Origin: Blastochloris viridis
Lineage (GTDB): Bacteria > Pseudomonadota > Alphaproteobacteria > Rhizobiales > Xanthobacteraceae
Assembly: GCF_001402875.1 (NCBI RefSeq)
Contig: NZ_CP012946.1
Location: forward strand, 124,001 to 188,000
Reading direction: 5' to 3'
DNA length: 64,000 bases
The notes under the pieces are model-generated. The model saw only the letters and a list, made by a program, of their open reading frames with translations, was not told the DNA's origin and made no database searches. How positions within the stretch are numbered: the stretch's first letter is position 1; every line of letters begins with the position of its first letter. Shown piece by piece: positions 57,087 through 64,000 of this stretch. A program made the translations under genes and the position numbers.

Positions 57087-58484
57087 CTATGCCGCACTGG
57101 TCTCGGCGGCGAGGCGGTCCAGCCAGCGCCGGGCCTGGGCCTCGACATTGGCCGGCGCGGTGCCGCCATAGGACGTGCGGCTTTTCACCGAGTTCTCGAC
57201 CGACAAGACCTCGAACACCTCGGCGGTGATGCGCGGCTCGATCGCCTGCATCTGGTCGAGCGCCAGCGCGTCGAGCGGCTTGCCCGCCGCCGCGGCGGCG
57301 GCGACGATGCGCCCGGTGACGTGGTGGGCGTCGCGGAACGGCAGATTGAGGCGCCGCACCAGCCAGTCGGCGAGATCTGTGGCGGTGGAGTAGGCGCCGC
57401 CGGCGGCGGCCTTCATCGCCGCCGTGTCGGGCTCGAGGTCGCGGATCATGCCGGTCATGGCGGCGAGCACCAGCGACAGCGCGGCGAGCGCGTCGAAGCC
57501 GCCCTCCTTGTCCTCCTGCATGTCCTTGGCGTAGGCGAGCGGCAGGCCCTTCATCACCGTCAGGATGCCGATCAGGGCGCCATTGATCCGCCCGGTCTTG
57601 GCCCGCACCAGCTCGGCGGCGTCGGGGTTGCGCTTCTGCGGCATGATCGAGGAGCCGGTGGTGAAGGCATCCGACAGCTTGACAAATCCGAACGGCGCCG
57701 AGGTCCAGATCACGATTTCCTCGGCGAGCCGCGACAGGTGGACGGCGGCGATGGCCGCCATCGCCAGCGACTCCATCAGGAAATCGCGGTCGGACACCGC
57801 GTCGAGCGAGTTGGCGGTGGGGCGGTCGAAGCCGAGCTCGGCCGCGGTCATGTCGCGATCGATCGGGAACGAGGTGCCGGCCAGCGCCGCCGCGCCGAGC
57901 GGGCATTCGTTGAGGCGGCGGCGGGCATCCTGGAGCCGGCCGCGATCGCGCCCGGCCATCTCGACATAGGCGAGCAAATGATGTCCGAATGTCACCGGCT
58001 GGGCGGTCTGCAAATGGGTGAAACCCGGCATCACCGTCGCAGCGTGCGCAAGCGCCTTCTCGGCCAGCGCCTGCTGGAAGTCCTTGAACTGGTCATCGAG
58101 GGTGTCGAGGGTGTCGCGCACCCACAGGCGGAAATCGGTCGCCACCTGGTCGTTGCGCGAGCGCGCGGTGTGCAGCCGCCCGCCGGCCGGGCCGATGCGC
58201 TCGGTCAGCCGCGCCTCGATGTTGAGGTGGATGTCCTCCAGCTCGCGCGAGAACTGGAATGTGCCGGCGTCGATCTCGGCTTCGATGGCGGCGAGGCCGA
58301 AGCGGATGGCGGCGGCGTCCTCGGCGGATATGATGCCCCGTGCCGCCAGCATGGCGGCGTGGGCCATCGAGCCGCGGATGTCCTGCGCAAAGAGGCGCTG
58401 GTCGAAGCCGATCGAAGCGTTGATCTCCGCCATGATCTCGGCGGGCGGCGAGGCGAAGCGGCCGCCCCACATCCTGTTGCTCAT
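57087..58484 (-). CDS. argH: argininosuccinate lyase
   Basis: Cleaves argininosuccinate to arginine and fumarate. The 465-residue enzyme opens with [10 protein letters not shown] and has [29 protein letters not shown] (catalytic His), and the superfamily signature [12 protein letters not shown] (about residue 278). The start ATG at 58484 lies 23 bases from the divergent tlpA start. It leads the unit argH-lptM-lysA. Confidence 0.96.
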   Translation of the reverse strand: MSNRMWGGRFASPPAEIMAEINASIGFDQRLFAQDIRGSMAHAAMLAARGIISAEDAAAIRFGLAAIEAEIDAGTFQFSRELEDIHLNIEARLTERIGPAGGRLHTARSRNDQVATDFRLWVRDTLDTLDDQFKDFQQALAEKALAHAATVMPGFTHLQTAQPVTFGHHLLAYVEMAGRDRGRLQDARRRLNECPLGAAALAGTSFPIDRDMTAAELGFDRPTANSLDAVSDRDFLMESLAMAAIAAVHLSRLAEEIVIWTSAPFGFVKLSDAFTTGSSIMPQKRNPDAAELVRAKTGRINGALIGILTVMKGLPLAYAKDMQEDKEGGFDALAALSLVLAAMTGMIRDLEPDTAAMKAAAGGAYSTATDLADWLVRRLNLPFRDAHHVTGRIVAAAAAAGKPLDALALDQMQAIEPRITAEVFEVLSVENSVKSRTSYGGTAPANVEAQARRWLDRLAAETSAA

Positions 58485-58507
58485 GAAAGTTCCCCGGAGG
58501 CGATGCG

Positions 58508-59179
58508 GTGACGGACGAAGCACACCCGACAGGCGATACCGGCCGGCGCACCCGCCGCAGGCGGATGGTCGCACTCGCCGTCGCCGCGGCGGCGCTCGCC
58601 GGACTGGCGCTGTTCTACGGGATTGGCGCCGGTGCGGGCAAGGTCGCGGGTGATCCGGCGTGCCGGCCGGCGGTGGCGGCGGCCGAACGGCTGAAGCCGT
58701 TGATGCGCGGCGAGGTCGGGCGGGTGATCCCGGCGACGAGCGGGCTGAAGCTGCCTGACCTCGCGTTCAAGGACGCTGCGGGTGCGCCAAGGCGCCTTGC
58801 CGACTTCCGCGGCACATGGCTGCTGGTCAATCTGTGGGCGACCTGGTGCGCGCCGTGCCGGGCCGAGATGCCGGCGCTCGACCGGCTTGAGGGCACCCTC
58901 GGGGGCGAGCGCTTCGGGGTGGTCGCGATCAACATCGATACCCGGAACGTCGAGCGGGCGCGGGCATTTCTGGCGGAGACCGGCGCCAACCGGCTCGGCT
59001 TCTTTGCCGATTCGTCAGGTCAGGTGCTGCAGGACCTGCGCGCCATCGGCCGCGCGGTCGGCCTGCCGACCACGCTGCTCATCGATCCGGCGGGCTGCGA
59101 GGTGGCGCACCTGCCGGGGCCGGCGGCGTGGGACGGCCCGGAGGCGACGGCGCTGATCGCGGCGGCGGTGGCCCGGTGA
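58508..59179 (+). CDS. tlpA: thiol:disulfide interchange protein TlpA
   Basis: A 223-residue inner-membrane-anchored periplasmic thioredoxin. An Arg-rich N terminus and one helix (about 20-42) precede the TlpA domain with redox motif WCAPC ([13 protein letters not shown]) and the cis-Pro region [11 protein letters not shown]. In Bradyrhizobium TlpA reduces the copper chaperone and CoxB for cytochrome oxidase assembly. GTG start with GGAGG seven bases upstream. Divergent from argH, as in rhizobia. Confidence 0.94.
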   Translation: MTDEAHPTGDTGRRTRRRRMVALAVAAAALAGLALFYGIGAGAGKVAGDPACRPAVAAAERLKPLMRGEVGRVIPATSGLKLPDLAFKDAAGAPRRLADFRGTWLLVNLWATWCAPCRAEMPALDRLEGTLGGERFGVVAINIDTRNVERARAFLAETGANRLGFFADSSGQVLQDLRAIGRAVGLPTTLLIDPAGCEVAHLPGPAAWDGPEATALIAAAVAR

Positions 59180-59201
59180 GACAAAGCGGACGATGACCGA
59201 A

Positions 59202-59221
59202 GGCCCGCCCTGGGGCGGGCC
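59202..59221. terminator. bidirectional hairpin between tlpA and hydroxybutyryl-CoA dehydrogenase genes
   Basis: GGCCCGCCC and GGGCGGGCC arms form a compact GC hairpin between two convergent genes; no T tract on either side. Confidence 0.55.
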
Positions 59222-59237
59222 GGCGCCATGGTTTGGC

Positions 59238-60122
59238 TCAGCGGGTCGGCACCGGCTTTTCGCCGCGATAGTCGTAGAAGCCGCGCTGGGTCTTGCGGCC
59301 GAGCCAGCCAGCCTCGACGTATTTCACCAGGAGCGGGCACGGCCGGTACTTGGAGTCGGCGAGGCCGTCGTGAAGCACCTGCATGATCGACAGGCAGGTG
59401 TCGAGGCCGATGAAGTCGGCGAGTTGCAGCGGCCCCATCGGGTGATTGGCGCCGAGCCGCATCGCATTGTCGATCGCCTCGACGGTGCCGACGCCCTCAT
59501 AAAGGGTGTAGACCGCCTCGTTGATCATCGGCAGCAGGATGCGGTTGACGATGAAGGCCGGGAAGTCCTCGGCCACCGAATAGGTCTTGCCGAGCCGCCG
59601 CACGAACGCCTTGGAGGCTTCGAAGGTCTCCTCGCCGGTGGCGATGCCGCGCACCAGCTCGACCAGCTCCATCAACGGCACCGGGTTCATGAAGTGAATG
59701 CCCATGAACCGTTCGGGGCGGTCGGTCACCGCGGCAAGGCGGGTGATCGAGATCGAGGAGGTGTTGGTGGCGATCATGGCACGCGGCCCGAGCACCGCGC
59801 ACAGATCGACCAGGATCTTGCGCTTGATGTCTTCCTTCTCGACCGCGCTCTCGATGACGAGGTCGCAATCGGCCAGCCGCGCGAGCCCGACGGACGGCTT
59901 GATGCGGTCGAGCGCCGTCTTGCGCGCCTCGTCGCTCAGTTTGCCGCGGGCCACCATGCGCGCCATGTTGCCGGTGATGGTCGCCAGCCCGGACCTGACG
60001 CGGTCCTCGGAGACGTCGCTCAGCACGACCTCATAATCGGCGGCGGCGCAGACATGGGCGATGCCGTTGCCCATCTGGCCGGCGCCGATGATCCCGATCT
60101 TCTTGATCTCGAACGTCATCAT
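59238..60122 (-). CDS. 3-hydroxybutyryl-CoA dehydrogenase
   Basis: NAD(P)-dependent oxidation/reduction of (S)-3-hydroxybutyryl-CoA and acetoacetyl-CoA (Hbd/PaaH/FadB-domain family). The 294-residue protein has GIIGAGQMGNGIAHVCA, ESAVEKEDIKR, the catalytic His region HFMNPVPLMELVE, and the C-terminal GLDTCLSIMQVLHDGL. Tandem ATGs at 60122/60119 and one at 60128 leave the exact start open. Downstream of etfA on the same strand, a common pairing in this order. Confidence 0.94.
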   Translation of the reverse strand: MMTFEIKKIGIIGAGQMGNGIAHVCAAADYEVVLSDVSEDRVRSGLATITGNMARMVARGKLSDEARKTALDRIKPSVGLARLADCDLVIESAVEKEDIKRKILVDLCAVLGPRAMIATNTSSISITRLAAVTDRPERFMGIHFMNPVPLMELVELVRGIATGEETFEASKAFVRRLGKTYSVAEDFPAFIVNRILLPMINEAVYTLYEGVGTVEAIDNAMRLGANHPMGPLQLADFIGLDTCLSIMQVLHDGLADSKYRPCPLLVKYVEAGWLGRKTQRGFYDYRGEKPVPTR

Positions 60123-60317
60123 TCCCATCCGCTCGGCCCGCCGCACCGACGACGCCGTTGAGAGCAACCCTGCGTACGCTGGCACCACGCGGCACAGTCG
60201 CGCGCCCGCGTCTGTCCGGGGTCGACCGTTCCAGATGGACCCGCTCGCCGAGCCTGCCGCGCGGACGTCTCGGCGAGCGGAACTATGGGCCCAGTCCCTG
60301 CGGACCGGAAGCCTTGA

Positions 60318-61265
60318 TCATTTTCCGAGCTTGGCCAGCTCGTCCTGCAGCTCCGGCAGCGCCTGGTAGAGGTCGGCCACCAGGCCGTAGTCCGCCACCT
60401 GGAAGATCGGCGCCTCCTCGTCCTTGTTGATGGCGACGATCACCTTGGAGTCCTTCATGCCGGCGAGATGCTGAATGGCACCTGAAATGCCGACGGCAAT
60501 GTAGAGGTCCGGCGCCACCACCTTGCCGGTCTGGCCGACCTGCCAGTCGTTGGGGGCAAAGCCGGCGTCGACCGCGGCGCGCGAGGCGCCGACAGCCGCG
60601 CCGAGCTTGTCGGCCAACGGCTCGATATACTTGGCGAAATTCTCCCGCGACTGCATCGCCCGGCCGCCCGAGACGATGATCTTGGCCGAGGTCAGCTCGG
60701 GGCGGTCGGAGACCGACAGCTCCTCGCCGACGAAGCTCGACAGGCCGGGATCGCCGGCCGCGGCCACCGTCTCGACCGGCGCCGCCGCGCCGCTGGCGCC
60801 GGTGGCGGCGAAGCTCGCGGTGCGGACGGTGACGACCTTGACCTTGTCGGTCGACTGCACGGTCTGGATGGCGTTGCCGGCGTAGATCGGCCGCTCAAAG
60901 GTGTCGGGCGACACCACCTTGGTGATTTCCGACACCTGCATGACGTCGAGCAGGGCGGCGATGCGCGGCAGCAGGTTCTTGCCGGTGGTGGTGGCGGGCG
61001 CGAGCAGGGCGCCATAGCTGCCGGCAAGCGACACCACCAGCGCGGCGACCGGCTCGGCCAGCAGGTGGCCGTAGCGGGCGTCGTCGGCCAGCAGCACTTT
61101 CTCCACGCCTTCCAGCGCGGCGGCAGCGTCGGCGATGGCGCGCACGCCGGAGCCCGCCACCAGCACGTGGACCGGGGCGCCGAGCTGGCGGGCAGCGCTG
61201 AGCGCTTTCGCCGTGGCGTCGGAGAGATGGTCCCCAGCGTGTTCGGCGATCAAAAGCGTCGTCAT
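60318..61265 (-). CDS. etfA: electron transfer flavoprotein alpha subunit
   Basis: Binds FAD and passes electrons from acyl-CoA and other dehydrogenases to ETF:quinone oxidoreductase. The 315-residue protein ends with the FAD domain: [55 protein letters not shown] (FAD signature) and [20 protein letters not shown]. Its start overlaps the etfB stop by one base (TAATG), ensuring equal translation. Confidence 0.96.
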   Translation of the reverse strand: MTTLLIAEHAGDHLSDATAKALSAARQLGAPVHVLVAGSGVRAIADAAAALEGVEKVLLADDARYGHLLAEPVAALVVSLAGSYGALLAPATTTGKNLLPRIAALLDVMQVSEITKVVSPDTFERPIYAGNAIQTVQSTDKVKVVTVRTASFAATGASGAAAPVETVAAAGDPGLSSFVGEELSVSDRPELTSAKIIVSGGRAMQSRENFAKYIEPLADKLGAAVGASRAAVDAGFAPNDWQVGQTGKVVAPDLYIAVGISGAIQHLAGMKDSKVIVAINKDEEAPIFQVADYGLVADLYQALPELQDELAKLGK

Positions 61266-62014
61266 TAAAGCACCCCTGCTTCGCTCTTCAGCTTCGACAC
61301 CAGCTCCGCGACCGAGCCGACCTTGGCGCCGGACTTGCGGGCGGCGGGCTCGGCGGTCGTCAGCACCTTGAGCCGGGGCGCGGCGTCGACGCCCAGCGCC
61401 TCGGGGCTGGTCTCGTCGATCGGCTTCTTCTTCGCCTTCATGATGTTGGGGAGGCTGGCATAGCGCGGCTCGTTGAGCCGAAGGTCGGTGGTCACCACCG
61501 CCGGCAGCGTCAGCCGTTCGGTGACGAGGCCGCCGTCGACCTCGCGGGTGACGTCGAAGGAGCCCTCGCCCGGCACCACCTTGGAGGCGAACGTCCCCTG
61601 CGGCCACCCCAGCAGCGCCGCCAGCATCTGGCCGGTCTGGTTGCAGTCGTCGTCGATGGCCTGCTTGCCCATGATCACGAGCCCGGGCGCTTCGCTTTCG
61701 ACGAGCTTGGCGAGAATCTTGGCGACGGCGAGCGGCTCAACCGTGGCGTCGGTCTTGACCAGGATGCCGCGGTCGGCGCCCATGGCGAGCGCGGTGCGCA
61801 GCGTCTCGGTGGCCTGGGCCGGCCCGACCGACACCGCCACGATCTCGGTAACGTGGCCCTTTTCCTTCAGGCGGATGGCCTCCTCGACGGCAATCTCGTC
61901 GAAGGGATTCATCGACATCTTGACGTTGGCAAGTTCAACGCCCGAACCGTCCGCCTTGACGCGGATCTTGACATTGTAATCCACCACCCGCTTCACGGGC
62001 ACCAGAACTTTCAT
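61265..62014 (-). CDS. etfB: electron transfer flavoprotein beta subunit
   Basis: The AMP-binding partner of EtfA. A 249-residue protein starting [20 protein letters not shown] with [19 protein letters not shown] and [17 protein letters not shown]. The recognition loop [13 protein letters not shown] (about residue 190-205), which contacts client dehydrogenases, keeps the lysines methylated in mitochondrial and some bacterial ETFs. First gene of etfB-etfA(-hydroxybutyryl-CoA dehydrogenase). Confidence 0.96.
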   Translation of the reverse strand: MKVLVPVKRVVDYNVKIRVKADGSGVELANVKMSMNPFDEIAVEEAIRLKEKGHVTEIVAVSVGPAQATETLRTALAMGADRGILVKTDATVEPLAVAKILAKLVESEAPGLVIMGKQAIDDDCNQTGQMLAALLGWPQGTFASKVVPGEGSFDVTREVDGGLVTERLTLPAVVTTDLRLNEPRYASLPNIMKAKKKPIDETSPEALGVDAAPRLKVLTTAEPAARKSGAKVGSVAELVSKLKSEAGVL

Positions 62015-62365
62015 GCAAATCTCCCCGCGGCGCAGCGGTCACGCCGTCGTCCCCGAACGGGGCGCGAATTGCCGGCTGCGCGCTGTTCTTGTCGACGCTC
62101 TGCAGCGCACGAAGCGAAGGCACGGTAGCGGCGAGGGGGCGATTGTCAATTATGCGGCAGGCTTAGAATCCTCGGCGATGCCGTCTCACACGCCGTGCCG
62201 GCCGAGGCGTCTGGCACCGCCGATCAGGCCGTGCCGAGGCCGGTTTTCTGCCGTAGCGGCAGCCGATCGGTGTGCGTGAGGCTCGGGCAGGGTGGCAAAG
62301 CTGGTTCCGCGCAAGGTGGGCCTCCGGTATGGTCCCGCCGCTTGCTGATTGGGAGTTGGCCGTCC
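62015..62365. other. etfB-purT divergent intergenic region
   Basis: 351 bases that must hold the two divergent promoters. One small hairpin (CTGCCG/CGGCAG near 62250) is visible but has no T tract. No additional gene or known riboswitch fold was recognised. Confidence 0.45.
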
Positions 62366-63547
62366 ATGGCGTCGGTTACGAAGGTTCTTCTGCTGGGCTC
62401 AGGTGAGCTCGGCCGGGAATTCGTGATATCCATCAAACGTCTGGGGGCGTATGTCGTCGCCTGCGACGCCTACGCCGGCGCGCCCGCAATGCAGGTCGCG
62501 GACGCGGCCGAGGTGTTCTCGATGCTGGACGGTGCGGCGCTGGCCGCGGCGATCGACAAGCACGCGCCCGACCTGATCGTGCCCGAGGTCGAGGCCATCC
62601 GCACCGAGGTGCTGAAGGATTACGAGGATCGCGGTTTCACCGTGGTGCCCTCGGCGCGGGCAACCATCATGACGATGAACCGCGACCGCATCCGCGAGGT
62701 GGCGGCCACCGAGCTGGGGCTGCCGACCTCCAGCTACCGCTACGCCGAGACGCTGGCGGAGATGCGGGCGGCGGTGGCCGCGATCGGCCTGCCCTGCGTC
62801 GTCAAGCCGGTGATGTCGTCGTCGGGCAAGGGCCAGAGCACCGTGCGCACGACCGACGCGGTGGACGCCGCCTTCGCCTACGCCGCGCAGGGCATGCGCG
62901 GCGACCGCAAGCGGGTGATCGTCGAGAGCTTCATCCCCTTCGACTACGAGATCACCCTCCTCACCATCCGCACCCGCGACGGCGTGGTGTTCTGCCCGCC
63001 GATCGGCCACCGCCAGGAGCGCGGCGACTATCAGGAAAGCTGGCAGCCGGCCGCGATGTCGGCGGCGGCGATCGCCGCGGCCGAGGCCATGGCGAAGGCG
63101 GTGGTGGACAATCTCGGCGGCTATGGCCTGTTCGGGGTCGAGTTCTTCGTTAAGGGCGAGGAGGTGATCTTCTCCGAGCTGTCGCCGCGCCCGCACGACA
63201 CCGGCATGGTGACGCTGATCTCGCAGAACCTCACCGAGTTCGATTTGCACGCGCGCGCCATTCTCGGCCTGCCGATTCCCGCCATCACCCAGCACGGCCC
63301 CAGCGCCTCGGCGGTGATTCTGGCCGATCGCGACGCTGCCGATTTCTCGATATCCGGGCTGGATGCGGCGCTACGCCCCTCCGTGCCGGGCGTGGACGTC
63401 GACGTGCGCATCTTCAACAAGCCGACCACCAGGCCCTATCGCCGCATGGGGGTGGCGCTGGCGTTGGCGCGTGCGGGCGACGTCGACATCGCCCGCGCGG
63501 CGGCTCGCGAAGCGGCGGCCAAGGTGGCGCTGAGCTATCACGGGTGA
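62366..63547 (+). CDS. purT: formate-dependent phosphoribosylglycinamide formyltransferase
   Basis: The third step of purine synthesis using formate and ATP instead of formyl-tetrahydrofolate. The 393-residue ATP-grasp enzyme has VLLLGSGELGREF at the N terminus, the ATP-binding VVKPVMSSSGKGQS, RDGVVFCPPIGHRQERGDYQESWQP and SELSPRPHDTGMVTLISQN. The ATG at 62366 is chosen because the family start (KVLLLGSGELG) follows; the frame is open 57 codons upstream without similarity. Convergent with the rhomboid gene. Confidence 0.96.
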   Translation: MASVTKVLLLGSGELGREFVISIKRLGAYVVACDAYAGAPAMQVADAAEVFSMLDGAALAAAIDKHAPDLIVPEVEAIRTEVLKDYEDRGFTVVPSARATIMTMNRDRIREVAATELGLPTSSYRYAETLAEMRAAVAAIGLPCVVKPVMSSSGKGQSTVRTTDAVDAAFAYAAQGMRGDRKRVIVESFIPFDYEITLLTIRTRDGVVFCPPIGHRQERGDYQESWQPAAMSAAAIAAAEAMAKAVVDNLGGYGLFGVEFFVKGEEVIFSELSPRPHDTGMVTLISQNLTEFDLHARAILGLPIPAITQHGPSASAVILADRDAADFSISGLDAALRPSVPGVDVDVRIFNKPTTRPYRRMGVALALARAGDVDIARAAAREAAAKVALSYHG

Positions 63548-63563
63548 TGGGGAACCCGGCCGA

Positions 63564-64000
63564 TCACGCCGGGCGGTCGAGCCCGCGGTCGAACAGGGGC
63601 ACGCCCTTCCGGCGCAACGGCACCACCAGGATGGCGCCGGCCACGAGCCCGCCGATGTGGGCCCACCACGCCGTGCCGTCCTCGTGCACCAAGATGCCGT
63701 TGACGATCTGCGCGCCGACCCAGGCGCCGAGCGCGATCCAGGCCGGGATCGGCAGCGGAATGCGCATCAGCACCAGCACCCACAGCTTCACCCGCGGGTG
63801 CAGCATCAGATAGGCGGCGATGCAGCCGGCGATCGCGCCGGACGCGCCGACCAGCGGGACTTCGGAATTCGGCGCCGAGGCGAGATGGAGCAATCCGCCG
63901 GCGACGCCGCAGACGAGGTAGAACACCAGGAAGCGGGCGTGGCCCAGGGCGTCCTCGACATTGTCGCCGAACACCCAAAGGAACAGCATGTTGGTGCCGA
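63564..64000 (-). CDS. rhomboid family intramembrane serine protease, N-terminal part missing
   Basis: The C-terminal 145 codons are in the window; the start lies beyond the right end. The catalytic Ser is in LVGASGAIAG and the His in WWAHIGGLVAG, set in separate membrane helices, as in active rhomboids. NMLFLWVFGDNVEDALGHARFLVFYLVCGVAGG is the usual preceding segment. Substrates unknown. It ends 16 bases from the purT stop. Confidence 0.92.
   Translation of the reverse strand, partial: GTNMLFLWVFGDNVEDALGHARFLVFYLVCGVAGGLLHLASAPNSEVPLVGASGAIAGCIAAYLMLHPRVKLWVLVLMRIPLPIPAWIALGAWVGAQIVNGILVHEDGTAWWAHIGGLVAGAILVVPLRRKGVPLFDRGLDRPA

Overview
The window is about 64 kb of GC-rich (roughly two thirds G+C) bacterial chromosome from an alphaproteobacterium, most likely a member of the Hyphomicrobiales (Rhizobiales) in the Rhodopseudomonas/Bradyrhizobium/Xanthobacter neighbourhood. 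The reasons are gene content and order: a PhyR-NepR-EcfG general stress response locus, hemC-hemD-mitofilin-like-hemY opposite tsaD-gpsA, hisC-tyrC near metX-metW, argH/tlpA divergent with lptM-lysA, phaR opposite phaAB, and families such as DUF2125 and TIGR02302. Almost all of it is dense housekeeping sequence. No insertion sequence, prophage, CRISPR array or rRNA operon was seen. One tRNA (Thr, CGU anticodon) is present. Both ends cut genes: a GlnK/PII fragment at the left and a rhomboid protease at the right.

Layout. 0-7.3 kb: glnK-amtB, ftsK, lolA, xthA and leuD. 7.4-16 kb: a general stress island. EcfG sigma, its anti-sigma NepR and the anti-anti-sigma response regulator PhyR sit beside small stress genes (PRC-barrel, DUF883-like, three-helix membrane protein, KGG-repeat, DUF1328, CsbD). 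Nearly every transcription unit there starts with a GGAAC-N16/17-CGTT element, the known promoter type of EcfG sigma factors. 16-24.8 kb: tRNA-Thr, then tetrapyrrole genes (hemC and a hemD ORF fused in frame to a mitofilin-like gene, then a HemY-N protein), facing tsaD-gpsA-small ORF-EVE-methyltransferase. 25-33 kb: acs, an L,D-transpeptidase, yciB-ftsY, an RluA-type pseudouridine synthase and a GGDEF/EAL protein. 32.6-35.5 kb: polyhydroxyalkanoate genes phaR, phaA, phaB.

35.6-46 kb: DMT transporter, DUF985 cupin, gloB, methyltransferase, YnfA, tyrC, hisC, chorismate mutase, metX-metW, HD hydrolase, DUF2125. 46-52.6 kb: ChaC-like cyclotransferase, plsC, YdcF, ftsX-ftsE, a zinc-ribbon protein, hpt and a single-domain response regulator. 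52.6-59.2 kb: TIGR02302 protein, lysA, lptM, argH and tlpA. 59.2-64 kb: 3-hydroxybutyryl-CoA dehydrogenase, etfA-etfB, purT and the rhomboid protease.

The genes connect in several ways. The stress island is a self-contained regulatory module with its likely local targets. The phaA/phaB/phaR set, acs and the hydroxybutyryl-CoA dehydrogenase all handle acetyl-CoA and C4 acyl-CoA, for storage or its recovery. ETF accepts electrons from acyl-CoA oxidation and may be modified by the methyltransferase at 24.1 kb. ftsK, ftsE/X and ftsY serve division and membrane protein targeting. The most notable non-textbook features are the promoter architecture of the stress island (including two back-to-back EcfG promoters and one with no clear gene), the hemD-mitofilin fusion, and a palindrome that recurs in four intergenic regions between convergent genes.
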